Below, piece after piece: positions 33,129 through 33,931 of a stretch of 33,931 nucleotides of DNA. Numbering within the stretch: position 1 is the first letter of the stretch; each line of letters starts with the position of its first letter. Below the pieces are notes generated by a model. The model was not told the DNA's origin. It worked only from the letters and a program-made list of their open reading frames with translations, and searched no databases. Origin of the DNA: JAUZPB01 sp050262615 (GTDB lineage Bacteria > Bacteroidota > Ignavibacteria > Ignavibacteriales > SURF-24). The position numbers and the translations under genes are program-made. The DNA lies in NCBI GenBank assembly GCA_050262615.1, contig JBLNEL010000261.1, forward strand, positions 1-33,931, read 5' to 3'.

Positions 33129-33569
33129 ATGGATACAAAACAGAAGGATTTTTATCAGAAATTAAGAGTGCAGATCAAGGATTGGACAGAAAAGAAAGCA
33201 GGCAAGGATGAGAAGTGGAGTGATTATGTAATGCTTGCGCCCGATATTTTTCACCTGCTTATCAGGCTTGCATTAGATTCTGAAGTACCGATTTCAAGCA
33301 AGATCAAACTTGGAGCAGCAATAGCTTATTTTGTTTCTCCGCTGGATTTTATTCCTGAATTAGTTTTTGGTCCACTGGGCTATCTGGATGATGTAGCAGT
33401 AAGCGCACTTGTTCTCGATCAGTTTATAAATAATATTAATCCTCAGCTGCTCTATAAGCACTGGGCAGGCGACAAGGATGTTTTAATGGTTATAAGGAAC
33501 ATACTTGTTAATGCCAATCAGATTTTGGGAACAGGTATCTGGAGAAAAATAAGAAAGAGGTTTACCTGA
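33129..33569 (+). CDS. YkvA/DUF1232 family protein
   Basis: 146 residues. The DUF1232 core is KLGAAIAYFVSPLDFIPELV (60-79) followed by GYLDDVAV (84-91), with the Ser-Pro-Leu-Asp-Phe-Ile-Pro and Leu-Asp-Asp motifs that define the family. A charged N-terminal helix (1-35) and a C-terminal helical tail surround it. The core is hydrophobic and probably membrane-associated. Function is unknown in the family. ATG with AAGG 5 nt upstream. The next gene starts 44 bp downstream on the same strand and may be cotranscribed. Confidence 0.85.
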   Translation: MDTKQKDFYQKLRVQIKDWTEKKAGKDEKWSDYVMLAPDIFHLLIRLALDSEVPISSKIKLGAAIAYFVSPLDFIPELVFGPLGYLDDVAVSALVLDQFINNINPQLLYKHWAGDKDVLMVIRNILVNANQILGTGIWRKIRKRFT

Positions 33570-33613
33570 TTGTTTAATTAATAATTATAAAATGATTTTG
33601 TGAGGGAATTGTT

Positions 33614-33931
33614 TTGAGTATAGCTGAAATAGTTGGATATGCAGCTTCGATACTAGTTGCCATTTCATTAACAATGAGCAACATCTGGAAACTGCGGTGG
33701 ATAAATCTTTTAGGTGCAGTAATTTTTTCAATCTACGGCATTTGGGTAGGGGCTTACCCGGTACTGGCCGTAAACAGTTTTATTGCTGTAGTAAATGTTT
33801 ATTACATTATACAGCTTTCAAAAAGGAAGGACTATTTCAGTTATATTGAGTATGATAATCCAAAGGATCCTCTTTTAAGCAAGTTTCTGGAGTTTTACAG
33901 TAAAGATATAAAGAAATTTTTTCCTGATTTC
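33614..33931 (+). CDS. YgjV-like small membrane protein, 3'-truncated by the window edge
   Basis: An open frame from a TTG at 33614 (GAGGGA about 8 nt upstream; the frame is closed by TGA at 33593) runs 106 codons to the window end without a stop. The N-terminus has three hydrophobic helices (IAEIVGYAASILVAISLTMS, LRWINLLGAVIFSIYGIWVG, YPVLAVNSFIAVVNVYYIIQ), the layout and Trp/Leu-Arg-x-Ile-Asn pattern of YgjV-type inner-membrane proteins. It is followed by a soluble stretch (FLEFYSKDIKKFFPDF) that in some Bacteroidota homologues leads into an acetyltransferase-like domain; that link is from memory. The rest lies outside the window. Confidence 0.65.
   Translation, partial: MSIAEIVGYAASILVAISLTMSNIWKLRWINLLGAVIFSIYGIWVGAYPVLAVNSFIAVVNVYYIIQLSKRKDYFSYIEYDNPKDPLLSKFLEFYSKDIKKFFPDF

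Overview
The window reads as chromosomal DNA of an AT-rich member of the Bacteroidota/Chlorobiota side of the FCB group, most likely an Ignavibacteria-type organism. The main clue is a secreted protein (18272-19417) whose C-terminus is a Por/type IX secretion sorting domain with the NYPNPFNPST signature. TonB-dependent receptor, DUF4249 lipoprotein, phosphate-selective-type porin and other outer-membrane proteins agree with this. Start codons are mostly preceded by GGAG/AGGA-type ribosome sites, and several starts are TTG. No rRNA, tRNA, insertion sequence, prophage or CRISPR array was seen. Taxonomy is inference.

Layout. 1-2104: the end of a coiled-coil protein, a spacer with 16-bp tandem repeats, and a FabK/nitronate-monooxygenase-type flavoenzyme. 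2161-4485 (-): a soluble fusion of ferredoxin domain, [FeFe]-hydrogenase H-cluster domain, extra Fe-S domain and methyl-accepting signalling domain. It is divergent from a thioredoxin-NHL propeller protein (4686-6638). 6810-9975 (-): a DUF4249 lipoprotein and a TonB-dependent receptor that overlap. 10256-12326 (-): a DUF1648 membrane protein, a DUF4177-like protein and a DUF1624-type membrane acyltransferase. 12524-17140 (+): a 1538-residue protein joining an AMP-forming acyl-activating domain, a long helical and possibly pseudokinase-like middle, and a C-terminal GNAT acetyltransferase. 17432-18136 (+): a phospholipid/isoprenylcysteine methyltransferase-type membrane enzyme. 18272-28611 (-): a run of mostly separately terminated genes for the T9SS cargo, a Cache-type chemoreceptor, a C_GCAxxG_C_C redox protein, an outer-membrane barrel, an OB-fold lipoprotein, a DUF4139 protein, a porin and an APC permease. 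28850-33931: a K+-independent-type membrane pyrophosphatase, SppA, a DUF1232 protein and the start of a YgjV-like gene.

How they fit together. Two chemoreceptors share nearly collinear signalling domains; one would read the periplasm through a Cache domain, the other the cytoplasm through an H-cluster module (H2 or redox). The acyl-activating/GNAT giant sits between a membrane acyltransferase and a membrane methyltransferase, which hints at envelope or lipid modification, but this is inference from position. The strongest candidates for undescribed biology are the hydrogenase-chemoreceptor fusion and the AMP-ligase/pseudokinase-like/GNAT fusion.

A second, structural theme is that short tandem duplications (7-17 bp period) repeatedly lie on or just after stop codons (10228, 18128, 18261, 24137, 25663, 27054, and 6775), in two cases forming the stop codon itself.
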